Shown here: positions 31,412 through 40,861 of the stretch, in pieces
Numbering within the stretch: position 1 is the first letter of the stretch
Layout of the letters: every line of letters starts with the position of its first letter
Source of the DNA: Lachnospiraceae bacterium
Lineage (GTDB): Bacteria > Bacillota_A > Clostridia > Lachnospirales > Lachnospiraceae
Length of the DNA: 47,739 nt
Assembly: GCA_009911175.1 (NCBI GenBank)
Contig: QXWX01000057.1
Location: forward strand, 1-47,739
Direction of reading: 5' to 3'
The notes under the pieces: model-generated
The model's database searches: none
What the model saw: only the letters and a program-made list of their open reading frames with translations
Told to the model about the DNA's origin: nothing
Translations under genes and position numbers: made by a program

Positions 31412-33295
31412 ATGTGTGGGTTTGCAGGATTTGTCGGGGAGGTTGAGAACCGGGAGAAGGTACTCGTGGATATGATGAATACCATCATCCATCGGGGACC
31501 GGACAGTGAAGGAAAGTTCGTGGACGGAGACGCGGCGCTGGGGTTTCGGCGTCTGAGCATCATCGACCTTTCGGAAGTCGGGGATCAGCCTTTATATAAT
31601 GAAGATAAAAGCAAGGTGCTGGTGTTCAACGGGGAGATCTATAATTATCAGGAGCTGCGCAAAGAACTGGCGGAAGCGGGGCATGTGTTCGTATCCAATA
31701 CGGATTCGGAGACTCTGCTCCACGGATACGAGGAGTGGGGGGAAAAGCTTTTGGACCGTCTGCGTGGCATGTATGCCTTTGCGATCTGGGACAGAAAAAA
31801 GAAGCGTCTGTTTGCGGCCAGAGATATTTTCGGGATCAAGCCCCTTTACTATGCACAGATGAACGGGACGCTGCTGTTCGGTTCGGAGATCAAGTCCTTT
31901 CTGGAACATCCGCGGTTTGACAAGATTTTTAATGAGGATGCCCTTGGAAATTATCTCTCCTTTCAGTTTGTGCCCACCAATGAGACCTTTTTTAAAGGCG
32001 TGTTCTGCCTGCAGCCCGGACATTATTTCCTGTATGAGAATGGAAAGCTGGAGATCAGGCGGTACTTTGAACCTCACTTTACCGGGGACTGCCAAAAGTC
32101 CTTCGAGGAAGTGGTGGAAGAGGTCGAGGCGGTCATGAAGGAGTCTGTGCAAATGCATAAGATCAGTGATGTGGAGGTGGCTTCGTATCTGTCCAGCGGC
32201 GTGGATTCCAGCTATCTCACCTATCTGGGACAGGTGGACCGCACGTTTACGGTGGGATTTGACGAGGGGAAGTACAGTGAGATTCAGGACGCGAAGGAAT
32301 TTGCGGCAAGCATCCATATGCAGAATGACGCCAGGGTCATCACCCCGGAAGAATATTGGGACCGACTGTCGGATATTCAGTATTATATGGATGAGCCGGT
32401 GGCGGACCCGGCAGCGATCGCGCTCTTTTTTCTGAGCGAGGAGGCGGCCAAAAAAGTTAAGGTGGTGCTTTCCGGAGAGGGATCGGACGAGTTGTTCGGC
32501 GGATATAACATTTACTGTGAACCGTTGGAGCATACGGCCTTCAACAAGATCCCCATGTCGATCCGGCGTGTCCTTGGAAAATTTGCGGAGTACTGCCTGC
32601 CCCGACGGATGAAGGGCAGAGGCTTTCTGATGCGCCACGGCAAGACGCTGGAGGAACGTTATTTTGCGAATGCCACCAACATCTTTACGGAGCGGGAGGC
32701 AGACAAGCTTCTGAAAAAAGGATGCGCGCCGGGGATCCAGCGGGTGACAAAGCCCTTGTATGACCGTGTGAAGGGCAAGGACCCTGTCACGAAGATGCAG
32801 TATGTAGACCTTCACCTCTGGCTGGTCCATGATATCCTGATGAAGGGGGATAAGATGGGCATGGCAAATTCTCTGGAGGTGCGGGTGCCGTTTTTGGATA
32901 AGAAGGTGCTGGAGCTGGCACAGACACTGCCGCTGGACTACAAGGTCCGGGCGCCGAAGACGAAGGTTGCGCTGCGGGGGGCCGCGGAGAAGGTCATCCG
33001 GAGCAAGACCGCGGAAAAGAAGAAGCTGGGCTTCCCGATTCCAATCCGGGTGTGGCTCAGGGAAGAGAAATATTACCAAAGAGTGCGGGAGATGTTCACT
33101 TCGGAAGCGGCAAGGAAGTTTTTCAATACGGAAATCCTGCTGAAGATGCTGGATGGACATAAGAATGGCAAGAAAGTAAATGAAAAGACGGATGACAGCA
33201 GGAAAATCTGGTCGGTATATATCTTTTTGGTATGGTATGACAGGTTCTTTGGGCACGAAAAGCCGGTGCATCCGGCCAGGCTGTCGGCGGTCTGA
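31412..33295 (+). CDS. asnB: Asparagine synthetase (glutamine-hydrolysing)
   Basis: 627 residues; converts aspartate, glutamine and ATP to asparagine, glutamate, AMP and pyrophosphate in the cytosol. Met is removed to expose Cys2 (MCGFAGFVG). The class II amidotransferase domain (1 to about 200) has MNTIIHRGPDSEG, RRLSIIDLS, VFNGEIYNYQELR and NTDSETLLHGYEEWG. The synthetase domain has the pyrophosphate loop SSGVDSS (about 261-267), GSDELFGGYN and KGDKMGMANSLEVRVPFLD. Good start AAAGGAGATAAGG. Some family members amidate peptidoglycan or small molecules instead, but the sequence here gives no sign of that. Confidence 0.95.
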   Translation: MCGFAGFVGEVENREKVLVDMMNTIIHRGPDSEGKFVDGDAALGFRRLSIIDLSEVGDQPLYNEDKSKVLVFNGEIYNYQELRKELAEAGHVFVSNTDSETLLHGYEEWGEKLLDRLRGMYAFAIWDRKKKRLFAARDIFGIKPLYYAQMNGTLLFGSEIKSFLEHPRFDKIFNEDALGNYLSFQFVPTNETFFKGVFCLQPGHYFLYENGKLEIRRYFEPHFTGDCQKSFEEVVEEVEAVMKESVQMHKISDVEVASYLSSGVDSSYLTYLGQVDRTFTVGFDEGKYSEIQDAKEFAASIHMQNDARVITPEEYWDRLSDIQYYMDEPVADPAAIALFFLSEEAAKKVKVVLSGEGSDELFGGYNIYCEPLEHTAFNKIPMSIRRVLGKFAEYCLPRRMKGRGFLMRHGKTLEERYFANATNIFTEREADKLLKKGCAPGIQRVTKPLYDRVKGKDPVTKMQYVDLHLWLVHDILMKGDKMGMANSLEVRVPFLDKKVLELAQTLPLDYKVRAPKTKVALRGAAEKVIRSKTAEKKKLGFPIPIRVWLREEKYYQRVREMFTSEAARKFFNTEILLKMLDGHKNGKKVNEKTDDSRKIWSVYIFLVWYDRFFGHEKPVHPARLSAV

Positions 33296-33335
33296 GCAGT
33301 GCCGCATACCGGACGGGTTCCAATTCAATAAGCTG

Positions 33336-33458
33336 CATGCAGGTAAGCCGCCGGATTGTAGCCGCAAAGACTGACATGCAGGTGATCTGCCGGATTGCAG
33401 CCGCACAGACAGAAAAGAATCAGCAGCCGCATAAAAATGGAAAAAGAATCAGCAGCCG
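33336..33458 (+). repeat. Short direct repeats between asnB and ftsW
   Basis: Two imperfect 38-39 bp copies start CATGCAGGT at 33336 and 33375, followed by two perfect copies of AAAAGAATCAGCAGCCG at 33413 and 33442. The stretch 33296-33477 has no gene. Meaning unknown; local duplication is likely. Confidence 0.5.
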
Positions 33459-33477
33459 TTTATAAAGGGGAGAGAAT

Positions 33478-34839
33478 ATGAGAAGCAGAACTGTACGGCC
33501 GCTCAGGCGGCGGGATCACGGGGCAGGTCAAAAGCAAAATGGTGACGGGTATTTGGGAAGTCATGCGCAGGTACGTCAGGCCCGGCGGAGCAGACAGACT
33601 GTCCCGCATGCGGACCATTCCTATGGCATGCAGCACTCCGTCTATGCTGTACCCCGGGAAGGAGAGCGATATCCGGAGGAAGAAAAGGACGGACGGAAAA
33701 AGCGCGGGATCCTTTCCAGAATCCTTGTTACGGATGCGCAGTATTTTGATTATGACCTGCTGCTGGTGATCATTTTTCTGATGTGCCTTGGGCTGATTAT
33801 GCTGTACAGTACCAGCTCCTATGAAAATGGGACCTACTATTTCAGCAGGCAGGCATTGTTCGGGGCTGCCAGCTTTGCCGTGATGCTCTTGGTATCCAAG
33901 ATTGATTACCACATTTACGGTGCATTTTCGTTTGAATGCTATCTGCTGGCGATGCTTCTGATGGCGTTGGTGCAGACACCTCTCGGACACAGTGCCAACG
34001 GCGCCAGGCGGTGGATCAAGATTACGGAGTCGCTGACCTTCCAGCCGGCCGAGGTCATGAAGATTGCAATTATTCTGTTTATTTCCTATGAGCTCTGCCG
34101 ACTGGGAAATAAAGCAAATACGAGGGAGGGGGCGGTCCGTGTCTTTGCGTTCGGCATCGCGGCGACTCTTGGGGTGAGGTATCTGACGGATAATCTGAGT
34201 ACGGCCATCATCGTACTTGCGATCACTTGTATCCTGTATTTTGTCGTACATCCGAAGCTAAAGCCTTTCCTGGCCATGCTGGCAGGAGGATTTGTTATGC
34301 TTTTCGTATTGATCAGCTTCCTCTCCGCGTCCATCTCCGAGAGCGACAATTTCCGGCTATCCCGGATCATTACCTGGCTGGATCCGGAAAACCATACAGA
34401 TACCGGAGGATTCCAGGTCATGCAGGGATTGTATGCCATCGGCTCCGGAGGTTTTTTCGGGAAAGGGCTGGGAAACAGCACCCAGAAGCTTGGAGTCATC
34501 CCGGAGGCGCAGAATGATATGATCCTAGCCATTGTCTGTGAAGAACTGGGAGTGTTTGGATCTATCATCATTTTATTGCTGTTCGGTCTGCTGCTTTACC
34601 GTCTGATGTTCATCGCAAGAAATGCGCCGGACTTATATGGATCCCTGGTTGCGACGGGAATTTTTGCGCATATTGCGCTGCAGGTGATCCTGAATGTCAT
34701 GGTCGTGACGAATACGATTCCGACAACAGGGATCACGCTGCCGTTTATCAGCTATGGCGGGACTTCGGTCCTGTTCCTGATGGTTGAGATGGGGATCGCG
34801 CTTGGGATCGCTAGGAAGATTAAGATAAAGGAAATGTAA
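33478..34839 (+). CDS. SEDS-family protein (FtsW/RodA type) with cytoplasmic N-terminal extension
   Basis: 453 residues. SEDS proteins polymerise lipid II into glycan strands with a class B PBP partner. About ten membrane segments begin at DYDLLLVIIFLMCLGLIMLY (about residue 88). Conserved parts include GARRWIKI, FQPAEVMKIAII, TDNLSTAIIV, VMQGLYAIGSGGFFGKGLGN, KLGVIPEAQNDMILAIVCEE, TTGITLPFISYGGTSVLFLM. The first ~85 residues are basic and hydrophilic. A second SEDS gene lies in the dcw cluster (45162-46265). Whether this one acts in division, elongation or sporulation cannot be decided here. ATG follows AAAGGGGAGAGAAT. Confidence 0.9.
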   Translation: MRSRTVRPLRRRDHGAGQKQNGDGYLGSHAQVRQARRSRQTVPHADHSYGMQHSVYAVPREGERYPEEEKDGRKKRGILSRILVTDAQYFDYDLLLVIIFLMCLGLIMLYSTSSYENGTYYFSRQALFGAASFAVMLLVSKIDYHIYGAFSFECYLLAMLLMALVQTPLGHSANGARRWIKITESLTFQPAEVMKIAIILFISYELCRLGNKANTREGAVRVFAFGIAATLGVRYLTDNLSTAIIVLAITCILYFVVHPKLKPFLAMLAGGFVMLFVLISFLSASISESDNFRLSRIITWLDPENHTDTGGFQVMQGLYAIGSGGFFGKGLGNSTQKLGVIPEAQNDMILAIVCEELGVFGSIIILLLFGLLLYRLMFIARNAPDLYGSLVATGIFAHIALQVILNVMVVTNTIPTTGITLPFISYGGTSVLFLMVEMGIALGIARKIKIKEM

Positions 34840-34942
34840 TTTCATGGTTGCTGTTCACACGGTGTCGCGCGCCTGCTGCACGGCGTCCGGCCAATCAAGT
34901 AACATTTCATGTGATTTCAAACAGAATCTGGAAAAATAGTTC

Positions 34943-34971
34943 TTTTCAGAATAGGGAAAATATGATATAAT
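34943..34971 (+). promoter_or_regulatory. Promoter for the degV-family gene
   Basis: TTTTCA, 17-bp spacer, TATAAT (34966-34971) with TGA before it (extended -10). The 193-bp gap 34840-35032 contains nothing else recognised apart from a GC-rich stretch near 34862-34890. Confidence 0.55.
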
Positions 34972-35032
34972 CACATGTAGTAATGAATACTATATGAAAT
35001 AGAATCATATTTGAAAGGCTTGGGACAGAATT

Positions 35033-35872
35033 ATGAGTTATAGAGTGATTGTTGACAGCTGCGGGGAACTGACCGAGGAGATGAAAGCGAGCGGGAATTT
35101 TGAAACAGCATCTTTGACCATGGAAGTCGGGGGTGTCCGCATCATGGACGACGCGTCCTTTGATCAGGCGGATTTTCTCAGAAGGGTTGCAGAATGCCCG
35201 GAGAGTCCGAAGTCGTCCTGTCCGTCACCGGAGGATTATATGGAGAAGTACCGCTGTGAGGCGGAGCGGGTCTATGCGGTGACACTGACGGCAGAGCTGA
35301 GCGGTTCCTATAACAGCGCGGTGCTGGCAAAGAACTTATATATAGAAGAATATGGAGAAAAGAACATTCATGTCTTTAATTCACGTTCCGCATCCATCGG
35401 GGAGACGCTGATTGCTATGAAGGTGCAGGAATGCGAAGAGACGGGAATGACATTCGAGCAGGTAGTCGATACGGTGGAGCGCTATATTGACGGACAGCAT
35501 ACGTATTTCGTGCTGGAGAATCTGGATACGCTCCGCAAAAACGGACGGCTCACCGGGATCAAGTCTCTGGTGGCCGGGGCGCTGAATATCAAGCCTGTGA
35601 TGGCGGCCACGCCGGAGGGGACGATCTGTCAGATCGGTCAGGCCAGAGGCATCAAAAAGGCACTGGCGAAGATGGCAGACCAGATTGCGGAGGAAACCCA
35701 GGAAGCAGAGGAGAAGATCCTGGCAATTTCCAACTGCAACTGCAGGGAGCGTGCCCGGGAGGTCGAGAGGATGCTGCTGGCAAAGATGAAGGTGAAGGCC
35801 AGCTTTATCATTGACACGGCGGGGATCAGCAGCATGTATGCCAATGACGGCGGAATAATTGTTGTAGTTTGA
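35033..35872 (+). CDS. DegV family protein
   Basis: 279 residues. DegV proteins bind a fatty acid and present it to fatty-acid kinase. Here VIVDSCGELTEEM at the N-terminus, SPKSSCPSPEDYMEKYR, VTLTAELSGSYNSAVLAKNL, VFNSRSASIGETLIAMKVQE, FVLENLDTLRKNGRLTGIKS and LNIKPVMAATPEG are the usual family segments. Full length. Which lipid is bound is not predictable. It is separated from flanking genes by its own promoter, so it looks monocistronic. Confidence 0.93.
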   Translation: MSYRVIVDSCGELTEEMKASGNFETASLTMEVGGVRIMDDASFDQADFLRRVAECPESPKSSCPSPEDYMEKYRCEAERVYAVTLTAELSGSYNSAVLAKNLYIEEYGEKNIHVFNSRSASIGETLIAMKVQECEETGMTFEQVVDTVERYIDGQHTYFVLENLDTLRKNGRLTGIKSLVAGALNIKPVMAATPEGTICQIGQARGIKKALAKMADQIAEETQEAEEKILAISNCNCRERAREVERMLLAKMKVKASFIIDTAGISSMYANDGGIIVVV

Positions 35873-35890
35873 AAAAAAATGTGATATACT
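35862..35890 (+). promoter_or_regulatory. Promoter for the small membrane protein gene
   Basis: TTGTAG (inside the degV 3' end), 17-bp spacer, TATACT (35885-35890) preceded by TGA. The ~135-nt leader has two short hairpins: GGCCGGAAGTTTTCCGGC and CAGCAGA-TGAG-TCTGCTG (about 35966-35983). Confidence 0.55.
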
Positions 35891-36031
35891 TAGGGAACGG
35901 GCATTCGGAGAACGTTCGGTGAGGACGGCCGGAAGTTTTCCGGCTGTATAAATGATAGACAGCGCAGCAGATGAGTCTGCTGTCTGCCGCTCTGTACAAG
36001 AGTGCCTGAGCATAAAAAGGAGATCAGAAAG

Positions 36032-36271
36032 ATGAGTCAGGAAAAGATAGACCGTTATAAACAGGAAAAAGCAAACCGGAAGAAGAATATGAAGAAGCAG
36101 CGCATGATGAGTTGGGCGCGCAAGGGTGTGCTGACTCTGGCTGGGCTGGCCCTGGTTGGCTGGCTGGGATACTCTGCGTATGACAGATTTTCTTCAAATA
36201 AAACCCGGGAGACGACGACGGTGAATTATGAAGCGGTGAATTCTTATTTGATCGATCTTACGGAGGAATAA
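36032..36271 (+). CDS. Small single-pass membrane protein, 79 aa
   Basis: ATG 36032 after AAAAAGGAGATCAG. MSQEKIDRYKQEKANRKKNM is a basic, probably helical cytoplasmic start; then MSWARKGVLTLAGLALVGWL with GYSAY forms one membrane helix (about residues 28-49), and a short exterior tail ends in YEAVNSYLIDLTEE. The layout suggests type II orientation. No family recognised. It precedes the dcw cluster but has its own terminator. Confidence 0.7.
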   Translation: MSQEKIDRYKQEKANRKKNMKKQRMMSWARKGVLTLAGLALVGWLGYSAYDRFSSNKTRETTTVNYEAVNSYLIDLTEE

Positions 36272-36283
36272 TCGTAAAAAAAG

Positions 36284-36328
36284 AAGCTGCTGTCTGAGGT
36301 GCAAAAGCCTTGGACAGCAGCTTTTTTT
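36284..36328 (+). terminator. Rho-independent terminator
   Basis: AAGCTGCTGTC pairs with GACAGCAGCTT, with a partly paired loop (TGAGG/CCTTG), followed by seven Ts. Separates the small membrane protein gene from the mraZ promoter. Confidence 0.9.
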
Positions 36329-36415
36329 ATGATCATTTCTCCGAATTTTCTAATAGAACAAAGACTCTCCCGGAGTATGTTCACAGCAGCGCATCTCAAA
36401 AAATGAAAAAAAGGG

Positions 36416-36444
36416 TTGAAAAAGGGAGTGATGTGGGGTACAAT
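36416..36444 (+). promoter_or_regulatory. mraZ (dcw operon) promoter
   Basis: TTGAAA (36416-36421), 17-bp spacer, TACAAT (36439-36444), followed within 6 bp by the MraZ-type repeat array, so the repeats overlap the transcription start. Confidence 0.8.
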
Positions 36445-36450
36445 GGATTC

Positions 36451-36500
36451 AAGTGGTAGAAAGTGGTGAACAGTGGAGTGAAATGGGGTGAAAGTGGAAC
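36451..36500 (+). promoter_or_regulatory. MraZ-box array (five GTGG-type repeats, 10-bp period)
   Basis: AAGTGGTAGA, AAGTGGTGAA, CAGTGGAGTG, AAATGGGGTG and AAAGTGGAAC follow each other as 10-bp units between the -10 and the mraZ ribosome site. MraZ proteins bind direct repeats of a TGGG/GTGG core at one-turn spacing in their own promoter and repress it, so this is a strong match to the known operator layout, with five rather than the usual three or four units. Confidence 0.82.
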
Positions 36501-36522
36501 CCGTTGACAGAAGGAGTTCTCA

Positions 36523-36960
36523 ATGTTACTAGGGGAGTTTAATCACAGCATCGATGAAAAGGGCCGTTTGATCATCCCCGCAAAGCTGCGGGAGGATCTG
36601 GGCGACAGCTTTGTGATCTGCAATGGTCTGGAGGGCTGTCTGTTTGTGTATTCCCAGGAAGAGTGGAACAAATTCGTTCAGGAACTGGAAACCCTGCCAC
36701 GTATGAACAAGGATGCCAGAATATTTAAGCGCTATTTCTTCGGAAGTGCTTCGGAGGGCAGTTTTGACAAGCAGGGGAGAGTGCTTGTCCCGCCTTCTCT
36801 CAGAAAAGCGGCACATCTTGAAAAGGACGTTGTCCTTGTGGGAGTTCAGGATCGTGTGGAGATCTGGGATAAGGAGCTTTGGGAAGAGAAGAGCATGGTC
36901 AGTGAAGAAGACCTGGATGCGATTGCGGAACGCATGGAAGCAATCGGGATCCGGATATAA
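36523..36960 (+). CDS. mraZ: Transcriptional regulator MraZ
   Basis: 145 residues. Two AbrB-like repeats: NHSIDEKGRLIIPAKLREDL (about 7-26) and GSFDKQGRVLVPPSLRKAAH (about 80-99), each with the D-x-K/Q-G-R motif. It forms a ring that binds the repeat array just upstream and represses the dcw operon. Start after AGAAGGAGTTCTCA. First gene of the cluster, as in most bacteria. Confidence 0.97.
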   Translation: MLLGEFNHSIDEKGRLIIPAKLREDLGDSFVICNGLEGCLFVYSQEEWNKFVQELETLPRMNKDARIFKRYFFGSASEGSFDKQGRVLVPPSLRKAAHLEKDVVLVGVQDRVEIWDKELWEEKSMVSEEDLDAIAERMEAIGIRI

Positions 36961-36986
36961 TGTGGTCAGCACACTAGGAGGATAGA

Positions 36987-37922
36987 ATGGCATTTCAACA
37001 CACTTCAGTCTTACTGAAAGAGACAGTAGACTCTCTGGCGGTGAAGCCGGACGGGATCTATGTAGACGCCACACTGGGCGGAGGCGGACATGCCTTTGAG
37101 GTGTGCAGACGTCTAAGCGACAAGGGGAGATTCATAGGGATAGATCAGGACGCTGCTGCGATCGAAGCAGCCAGTGTCCGCCTAGAGGGCTTTGGGAAGA
37201 TGGTCACGGTCATTCGGAGCAATTATTGTGACATCGGCCCTCAGCTTCGGGCTGTCGGAATTAAAAAAGTCGATGGGATTGTTCTTGATCTGGGAGTATC
37301 CTCGTATCAGCTGGATAAGGCTGAACGGGGATTTTCTTACCGATTGGACGCGCCTCTGGACATGCGGATGGACCAGAGGCAGGTCCAGACGGCAAAGGAT
37401 ATCATTAATTCTTACAGTGAGCAGGACCTGTACCGTATCATTCGTGATTACGGGGAAGACAGGTTTGCGAAAAATATTGCAAAGCATATTGCAATGGAGC
37501 GGGAGAAGGCGCCGATCGAGACAACGGAACAGCTCAATGAAGTGATTCGGCATGCCATACCCATGAAGATCAGAAAGGCTTCCGGCCATCCGTCTAAACG
37601 GACGTTCCAGGCGCTTCGTATCGAACTGAACCGGGAACTGGACGTATTGGAGGGAACGCTGGATGAGATGATCGACATGCTGAATCCGGGGGGAAGGATC
37701 TGTATCATCACCTTCCATTCGCTGGAGGACAGGATTGTGAAGCGGACATTCCGCAGGCAGGAGAATCCCTGTACCTGTCCCAGCCATTTTCCGGTCTGTG
37801 TCTGCGGGAACGTTTCAAAGGGGAAGGTGGTCACGAACAAGCCGATCCTTCCTGGAAAGGAGGAACTGGAATATAACAGCCGTTCGAAGAGCGCGAAGCT
37901 GCGCGTTTTTGAACGGTCCTGA
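36987..37922 (+). CDS. rsmH: 16S rRNA (cytosine(1402)-N(4))-methyltransferase RsmH
   Basis: 311 residues. Methylates N4 of C1402 in the ribosomal P site using [21 protein letters not shown] and [14 protein letters not shown] are the SAM-binding motifs; [66 protein letters not shown] and a final [15 protein letters not shown] complete the family pattern. Follows mraZ by 26 bp in the standard dcw order. Confidence 0.97.
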   Translation: MAFQHTSVLLKETVDSLAVKPDGIYVDATLGGGGHAFEVCRRLSDKGRFIGIDQDAAAIEAASVRLEGFGKMVTVIRSNYCDIGPQLRAVGIKKVDGIVLDLGVSSYQLDKAERGFSYRLDAPLDMRMDQRQVQTAKDIINSYSEQDLYRIIRDYGEDRFAKNIAKHIAMEREKAPIETTEQLNEVIRHAIPMKIRKASGHPSKRTFQALRIELNRELDVLEGTLDEMIDMLNPGGRICIITFHSLEDRIVKRTFRRQENPCTCPSHFPVCVCGNVSKGKVVTNKPILPGKEELEYNSRSKSAKLRVFERS

Positions 37923-38010
37923 TGACTTGAGATAATTGGAAGGAGTATATAAAATAGATTTTATCAGGAAGGGGAGAATCCTGGTAAAAAAGGAAAGGGG
38001 CGTAAGAACG

Positions 38011-38664
38011 ATGGCATCGACAAAGACGACCACATATTCGATTTACGGAAGACAAGCTTATGAGAATTCTTTTCATGGAGATACCGTGAATCTGGATCTG
38101 TCTCAGATCAGAAGCAGCGTATCCCGGGGAACCACCCGCATCGGGTCGGTTGCGGATGAGTTGCGGCGTGGAAGTCAGGGCGGACAGGTATATGTGTACG
38201 ACAACATTGCCCGTCAGCCAGAAGTTCCGCCCGTACACATGCCGGTTGGGGAACCGGAGTACAGACAAAAGACAAGCCGTCAGGTCCTTAAGAACCGGAG
38301 GCGGGCGCTGAGCATGAATACGGCTTATGCGGTATTTCTTGCGTCTGCGGCGATCTTTGCCGTAGTGATCTGTTCACTGTATCTTAGACTGCAGTCGGAG
38401 ACGGTTGCCAGATCGGAGAACATTACGGCGCTGCAGAGGGAGCTTGCGGAGCTGACGGAGAAGAACGATGCCGCGTATCAGGCGGCGGCAGATTCCATCA
38501 ACCTGAACACCGTAAGGGACAGGGCGTTGAATCAGCTTGGGATGGTGTATGCGTCTCAGGGAAGAGTCGTATCCTATCAAAATCCGACAACAGACTGTGT
38601 GAAGCAGTATAATGACATTCCGGACAACGGCGTCCTGGCAAAGTCGGGAAAGCTGGCAGAGTAG
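38011..38664 (+). CDS. ftsL: FtsL-like division protein
   Basis: 217 residues, longer than classical FtsL (about 100-120) because of a ~105-residue cytoplasmic N-terminus (MASTKTTTYSIYGRQAYENS, GTTRIGSVADELRRGSQGGQ). One membrane helix (about 112-135: AYAVFLASAAIFAVVICSLY) is followed by a coiled coil (RSENITALQRELAELTEKND) and a NLNTVRDRALNQLGMVY segment, typical of FtsL/DivIC. It bridges FtsQ/DivIB with FtsW-PBP. ATG 38011 chosen; upstream TTG lacks a continuous ribosome site. Between rsmH and PBP genes, as expected. Confidence 0.82.
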   Translation: MASTKTTTYSIYGRQAYENSFHGDTVNLDLSQIRSSVSRGTTRIGSVADELRRGSQGGQVYVYDNIARQPEVPPVHMPVGEPEYRQKTSRQVLKNRRRALSMNTAYAVFLASAAIFAVVICSLYLRLQSETVARSENITALQRELAELTEKNDAAYQAAADSINLNTVRDRALNQLGMVYASQGRVVSYQNPTTDCVKQYNDIPDNGVLAKSGKLAE

Positions 38665-38743
38665 GATGACGGGCTGCCGGCAGAGAGCTCTGCGGACGGC
38701 GGCAGACGGGAACAAGCAGGAAGGAGTATACATACAGCGGCAG

Positions 38744-40801
38744 ATGGCGGTACCAAAACGTAGAAACAGATTTGATTTTCTGACAAAAAAATTTCCAAAG
38801 AGGATGCAGGAAAAGCTGGTAATGGTCTTTATGGGAGTCGTACTGGCTTTTGTTGCTTTAATCGGAAAAATTACATATATCAATGCGTCGAAAGGAAGCG
38901 GCTACACGAAGATCGTGCTGGAACAGCAGCAGTACGACAGTAGGGTTATCCCTTACAAGAGGGGGGATATCGTAGACTGCAATGGAACCAGGATGGCAAC
39001 CAGCGAACGGGTCTACAATGTGATCCTGGATGTATATGTGATGCTGTCGGAGGAAAAATATAAAAAGCCGACCATGGAGGTGCTGAAAACCGTATTCGGC
39101 ATTCCCGAGGGAACGGTGCAGGAGATCATTGAGGAACGGCCCGACAGCCGGTATGAGATCCTTGCCAAAAAGATCTCATATGAAAAGGCCCAGGAATTTG
39201 ACGAGATTGATGGGGATGAAGAGAACTATCCGGACGTGCGGGGTATCTGGCTGGAGGAGGATTACCAGAGAAGCTACCCTTACGGCCGTCTGGCAAGTGA
39301 TGTGGTCGGTTTTGTGGTAGGTACAAATGAGGGCGCGATCGGCATCGAAAGTGCCTATAATAACATTCTGAATGGGACAAATGGACGGGAATACGGATAT
39401 TTTAACGACGACGCGACGATTGAACGGACTGTGAAGGCATCTAAAAACGGCAATACGGTGGTGTCGACCATTGATGTCACGCTACAGAGCATGGTGGAAC
39501 AATGCATCCGGGAATTCAATGAGGCGCATGCCGGAGAAGCCCGCCCGGGACAGCTTGGCAGCAAGAATACGGCGGTCATGATCATGAATCCGAATACAGG
39601 GGCGATCCTGGCGGAGGCATCCTACCCGGATTTTGATCTGAACAATCCGAGAGATCTGTCCATCCTGTATTCCGGGGAACAGTGGAGCGCCATGTCGGAG
39701 GAGGAACAGCTGACAGCCATGAATGATCTGTGGAGAAATTTTTGTGTCAGCGATACCTTTGAACCCGGGTCCACGGTCAAGCCGATGACCGTGGCGGCAG
39801 GACTGGAATCTGGGATCCTGCAGGGAGATGAAACCTATGCATGCTATGGGAGTCTTCATGTGGGAGACTATGACATTTCCTGCCACCAGAAGACCGGGCA
39901 CGGGAACGAGACCGTACAGGATGCGGTGGCCTATTCCTGCAATGTGGCGATGATGCATATGGCGGAAAAGATCGGGGTGGATCATTTCCTGCGGTATCAG
40001 CACATCTTCGGCTTCGGAGAATATACAGGGATCGACCTTCCGGGAGAGGCCTATACGGAGGGACTTCTTTTTAATAAAGAAAATATGCTGGATGTGAACC
40101 TTGCCACCTGCTCCTTCGGACAGGGGTTTAATGCTACCATGACCCAGGTGGCGTCGGCTTTTTGCTCCCTGGTAAATGGGGGATACTATTATCAGCCTCA
40201 TGTGGTGAAGCAGATTCAGGACGGGGACGGCAAGGTCGTGGAGATCAAGGATCCGGTACTGCTGAGAAAAACAGTGTCCGCCGAGACCGCAGAGCAGTTA
40301 AAGCCTTATCTGCGCGCGGTGATGGAATATGGGACCGGGATCAATGCCCAGGTTCCGGGCTATGACATCGGCGGTAAGACCGGGACCGCGGAAAAGCTTC
40401 CCAGGGAAGCGGAGAATTATGTGCTTTCCTTTATCGGCTGCGCGCCGCTGGAGAATCCGGAGGTGGTGGTCTACGTAGTGATCGATGAGCCTAATGTGGC
40501 AAGGCAGGAGACCAGCCAGTACGTACTGGAGCTGTCTCAGAAGATTATGGCCCAGGCATTTCCATACCTGGATATTACCATGAAAGAGGATGATGTTCCG
40601 GAGGAGGCTAAGGAAGAGCAACAGCCGGAAGACAATGCCGGACAGGAAGAGTATACATCCTATAACGAGAACTACGAGGATACCTATTCTAACCCGGACG
40701 GCGCTTATATCGACGAGGACTACAACCCGGATCTGGACGGATGGGCCGAAGAGATGCCGGTGGAATACCAGGTGCCTTATCCGGAAGAAGATACCCCGTG
40801 A
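38744..40801 (+). CDS. Class B penicillin-binding protein 1 (FtsI/PBP2B type)
   Basis: About 685 residues. D,D-transpeptidase that cross-links septal peptidoglycan. One membrane anchor (about residues 23-45, VMVFMGVVLAFVALIGKITY), the N-terminal dimerisation domain, then the transpeptidase domain with SxxK = STVK (Ser about 343), SxN = SCN (about 398) and KTG (Lys about 545, GGKTGTAEK). It ends with ~60 acidic, Tyr/Asn/Pro-rich residues and no PASTA domain. ATG 38744 is the first ATG, but GGAAGGAG (38719-38726) is 17 bp away; ATA 38732 would be nearer, so the true start is uncertain. Paired with a second PBP gene downstream. Confidence 0.92.
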   Translation: MAVPKRRNRFDFLTKKFPKRMQEKLVMVFMGVVLAFVALIGKITYINASKGSGYTKIVLEQQQYDSRVIPYKRGDIVDCNGTRMATSERVYNVILDVYVMLSEEKYKKPTMEVLKTVFGIPEGTVQEIIEERPDSRYEILAKKISYEKAQEFDEIDGDEENYPDVRGIWLEEDYQRSYPYGRLASDVVGFVVGTNEGAIGIESAYNNILNGTNGREYGYFNDDATIERTVKASKNGNTVVSTIDVTLQSMVEQCIREFNEAHAGEARPGQLGSKNTAVMIMNPNTGAILAEASYPDFDLNNPRDLSILYSGEQWSAMSEEEQLTAMNDLWRNFCVSDTFEPGSTVKPMTVAAGLESGILQGDETYACYGSLHVGDYDISCHQKTGHGNETVQDAVAYSCNVAMMHMAEKIGVDHFLRYQHIFGFGEYTGIDLPGEAYTEGLLFNKENMLDVNLATCSFGQGFNATMTQVASAFCSLVNGGYYYQPHVVKQIQDGDGKVVEIKDPVLLRKTVSAETAEQLKPYLRAVMEYGTGINAQVPGYDIGGKTGTAEKLPREAENYVLSFIGCAPLENPEVVVYVVIDEPNVARQETSQYVLELSQKIMAQAFPYLDITMKEDDVPEEAKEEQQPEDNAGQEEYTSYNENYEDTYSNPDGAYIDEDYNPDLDGWAEEMPVEYQVPYPEEDTP

Positions 40802-40861
40802 GACGGCCGAACGGCCATAATGGGATGTCTATTGGATATAGGGAATAAGAAACGCATGCAT

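Noticed and set aside
31592..33406. 604-codon - strand ORF opposite asnB
   Set aside because: Antisense shadow of a full-length asparagine synthetase.
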